Positions 62,197 to 64,000 of a stretch of 64,000 nt of DNA are shown here, one piece after another. The notes beneath the pieces are model-generated. The model was not told the origin of the DNA. It was given only the letters and a program-made list of their open reading frames with translations, and did no database searches. Where the stretch lies: contig JAXHNP010000003.1 of assembly GCA_034520365.1 (NCBI GenBank), forward strand, positions 620,001 to 684,000, read 5' to 3'. A program made the position numbers and the translations under genes. This stretch comes from Desulfobacterales bacterium. GTDB lineage: Bacteria > Desulfobacterota > Desulfobacteria > Desulfobacterales > Desulfosalsimonadaceae. How positions within the stretch are numbered: the first letter of the stretch is position 1; each line of letters opens with the position of its first letter.

Positions 62197-63453
62197 ATGA
62201 AGATGGAAATTATGGATACACGTCCCCGGGTCATCATCATCGGCGCCAGTTTTGCCGGTCTTAAAGCGGCACTTCAACTGAGCGAAGAATACGCGGTCAC
62301 AGTAATCGATAAAAGGCCCTGGTTTGAATTTCTCCCGAACATTCATGAAATTATTTCAGGCATTAAAACACCCGCTATGCTGCGGTTTTCAAACCAGGCC
62401 ATCGTGAGACAGGCCGGCCATGGATATCTGTATGACACTGTCACAGAGATCCTGCCGGAAAAAAGCCGGATCCGCACCCGGCGGGGGAACGAACTGGCTT
62501 ATGATTTTTGCATCATTGCCGCGGGCAGCGCCATCAACACCTATGGGGTTCCGGGCGCAGATCGCTATGCGATGCCCTTTAAACAGGTTTCCCACTGCCG
62601 TGCGATCAGCCGGCAACTTAACCGGCTTGCCCGAACCCGGAAAGAATTCTTCATAAACATTGTGGGCGGCGGTCTGGAAGGGGTTGAGACCTTGGGGGAA
62701 ATCCTTCGCGGCTACAGAAGGCATCCGGGACTTCGGGTCCGCATCATTGAGCGGCAGGAAAAGCTCTTATACGATGCGCCGGCGGATGTTGCATCCGTCA
62801 TCAAAAAGCACTGCCGGCCCTATGCGGTTGAATTTTTAACCGGCGAATCCGTTAAAGAGGTATCGGCGGACGCTGTTACGCTCTCAAGCGGCAGTCAGCT
62901 CGAATCCGATGCCACGCTATGGACCGCAGGAATCAAACCCTGCCCGTTTTTAACCGCATCCAACCTAACCGAACAATCCGATCAATGGGTGCCGGCCAAT
63001 GAGTGTCTTCAGCATCCGGTCTATAACAATGTATTTGCGGCAGGGGATGCCGCGGAGCTGCCTCAGCCATTATCCAAACAGGCCTATCATGCCATTGATA
63101 TGGGGGCCACGGCGGGAAAAAACGTCATTCGGCAAAGCATAGGCCACCCCCTGACACCTTTTACGCCAAGCGCCAAACCGATGCTCGTTGCCTTCGGCGA
63201 TTTGGACACATTTCTCATAGCCGGCAAAATCGTGATGGCCGGTGCGGTGCTTGGGGCCTTGAAGGAAGCGGTGTTCCAGATGGTGATGACCGAATTTGAT
63301 CAAGCCGTTTTTTGGAAAAAAGCCCTTCATCTATCCACCCGGGCAAGGATCTCGGGGATGAAGATCGTATGGCCGTTCTTATGGTCGCCGTCGGCCATGC
63401 TCCGGCTGGGAAAAATTCGACCCCTGCGTCAACGGATGCCGGCAAACCAATAA
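62197..63453 (+). CDS. NAD(P)H dehydrogenase-like FAD oxidoreductase (NDH-2 family)
   Basis: A 418-aa pyridine nucleotide-disulphide-type flavoprotein. The FAD-binding Rossmann motif is PRVIIIGASFAGLKAALQLS, the second (NAD) Rossmann begins FINIVGGGLEGVETLGEILR, and NNVFAAGDAAELPQPLSKQA is the C-terminal FAD contact. LWTAGIKPCPF matches the TxG motif. NDH-2 enzymes pass electrons from NADH to quinone without pumping protons and have a membrane-associated C-terminus, here ARISGMKIVWPFLWSPSAML. Other members act on sulfide or ferredoxin partners; the active-site Cys pair of sulfide:quinone reductases is not seen. Confidence 0.85.
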   Translation: MKMEIMDTRPRVIIIGASFAGLKAALQLSEEYAVTVIDKRPWFEFLPNIHEIISGIKTPAMLRFSNQAIVRQAGHGYLYDTVTEILPEKSRIRTRRGNELAYDFCIIAAGSAINTYGVPGADRYAMPFKQVSHCRAISRQLNRLARTRKEFFINIVGGGLEGVETLGEILRGYRRHPGLRVRIIERQEKLLYDAPADVASVIKKHCRPYAVEFLTGESVKEVSADAVTLSSGSQLESDATLWTAGIKPCPFLTASNLTEQSDQWVPANECLQHPVYNNVFAAGDAAELPQPLSKQAYHAIDMGATAGKNVIRQSIGHPLTPFTPSAKPMLVAFGDLDTFLIAGKIVMAGAVLGALKEAVFQMVMTEFDQAVFWKKALHLSTRARISGMKIVWPFLWSPSAMLRLGKIRPLRQRMPANQ

Positions 63454-63471
63454 CATGCTGGGACATATAAA

Positions 63472-63520
63472 CCTAAATTGAGCGTTTTTTAAGTTTGCCG
63501 CAGATACATAGAATACGAAG
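63472..63520. repeat. Partial CCTAAATTGAGCG element
   Basis: CCTAAATTGAGCG followed by AAGTTTGCCGCAGATACA, as at 45538; it diverges before the hairpin. Confidence 0.65.
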
Positions 63521-63539
63521 CACTGTGAGCCTTGAGCTG

Positions 63540-63665
63540 TGCCGCACCCCCACTTTGAAAAAGGGGGGATTGGGGGGATTTGTATTGGGCCATGATGACA
63601 AATCCCCCTAAATCCCCCTTTGCCAAAGCGGGACTTAAAGGAAATTGCCCTTTTTTATAAGCCTT
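63540..63665. repeat. CCCCC / GGGGG palindromic intergenic repeat
   Basis: AAAAAGGGGGGATTGGGGGG pairs with CCCCCTAAATCCCCCTTTG around a ~30-base loop; an additional CTTTTT-AAAAAG arm lies outside. This is a common type of dispersed bacterial repeat. No gene was found in 63454-64000. Confidence 0.7.
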
Positions 63666-63738
63666 TTTCAAAGCCAAAAGCGCTGAGTCTTTTAAACTGT
63701 GAACTATGAACCGTGAACTGCTTAAAGCATAAAGCTTT

Positions 63739-64000
63739 GATTTCATTTACCTTACACCTTATACCCGATACCTTAAACCGTTAAGTTCCTTAGAAGTAAT
63801 CCCCCCGGGCTGCCGCCCGGGACCGAGCCTATAAGTAACTTTAAAGGCACTAAGGCACGATAAATTTGTTCTATCTATTTTTCAGGCGGGCACGGTGGCC
63901 CGCCCTACGAATGGGGAAAAACCCGATCCATCGTAGGGTCGGCCACCGTGCCGACCATAACTTCTTGATTTTATTGACCTTACACCTTAAACCCGATACC
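63739..64000 (-). repeat. Composite palindromic intergenic repeat, copy B
   Basis: The reverse complement matches the composite at 3221-3495 block for block: GGTCGGCACGG palindrome, GCCTGAAAAATAGATAGAAC, the AACAAATTTATCGTG end, TTAGTGCCTTTAAAGTTA, the CCCGGGCGGCAGCCCGGG hairpin, CTTCTAAG, and a GGTGTAAGG-type simple array. It continues to the window edge. Confidence 0.8.

Noticed and set aside
63489..63746. 85-codon minus-strand frame near the window end
   Set aside because: It lies wholly in dispersed repeats.

Overview
The window looks like a chromosomal segment of an anaerobic, probably sulfate-reducing Desulfobacterota bacterium (Desulfobacterales-like). This rests on gene content only: a four-subunit pyruvate:ferredoxin oxidoreductase, DsrE-family and ferritin-like proteins, a FeoAB iron system with a Fur-FeoA fusion regulator, long acyl-CoA dehydrogenases, an acyl-CoA carboxylase pair, c-di-GMP enzymes, a probable selenoprotein, and many dispersed palindromic repeats. 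No rRNA or tRNA gene was seen.

Layout. 0-9.4 kb: 5' part of metF, a hypothetical gene, DUF72 and nitroreductase remnants around an OprB porin, hsp20, ilvE, porGDAB (split by a palindromic insertion) and an XRE-cupin regulator. 9.5-19 kb: two copies of a small mobile cassette encoding a four-helix-bundle (23S-IVS/S23-type) protein, a 1393-aa GGDEF-ATPase-HEAT protein, and an aldolase/MoxR/VWA operon. 19-33 kb: DsrE, DUF4412, LOG-like, two acyl-CoA dehydrogenases, nadK, a secreted protein, a ferritin-like protein, a decayed fructose-bisphosphatase, minCDE, HD and amidohydrolase genes, trmL. 33-45 kb: clpB, feoB-feoA-fur/feoA, acyl-CoA carboxylase subunits, and a large possible pseudokinase. 45-53.3 kb: an eroded accessory region with toxin-antitoxin genes, a two-repeat CRISPR remnant, a cas1 fragment, an ORF6N protein, a PAS-GGDEF sensor between direct repeats, and several gene fragments. 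53.4-64 kb: map, polA, a HAD phosphatase, a DUF1573 gene with in-frame UGA, a third cassette copy, an AI-2E-type permease, an MFS transporter, an NDH-2-like flavoprotein and a repeat-rich end.

Two observations stand out. First, the four-helix-bundle cassette occurs three times with the same 17-bp terminal inverted repeats; two copies have perfect 10-bp target duplications and the third is degraded. A non-coding palindromic element at 39.5 kb has nearly the same ends and an 8/10 duplication, so coding and non-coding elements may move by one unknown machinery. Second, the DUF1573 gene at 58.3-59.0 kb reads through one UGA exactly where the family has the first Cys of its CGCT motif, which suggests a selenoprotein.

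The window also holds much decay: remnants of DUF72, SagB-type nitroreductase, OYE, FBPase, PIN, nucleotidyltransferase, EAL and Cas1 genes, often next to dispersed repeats.
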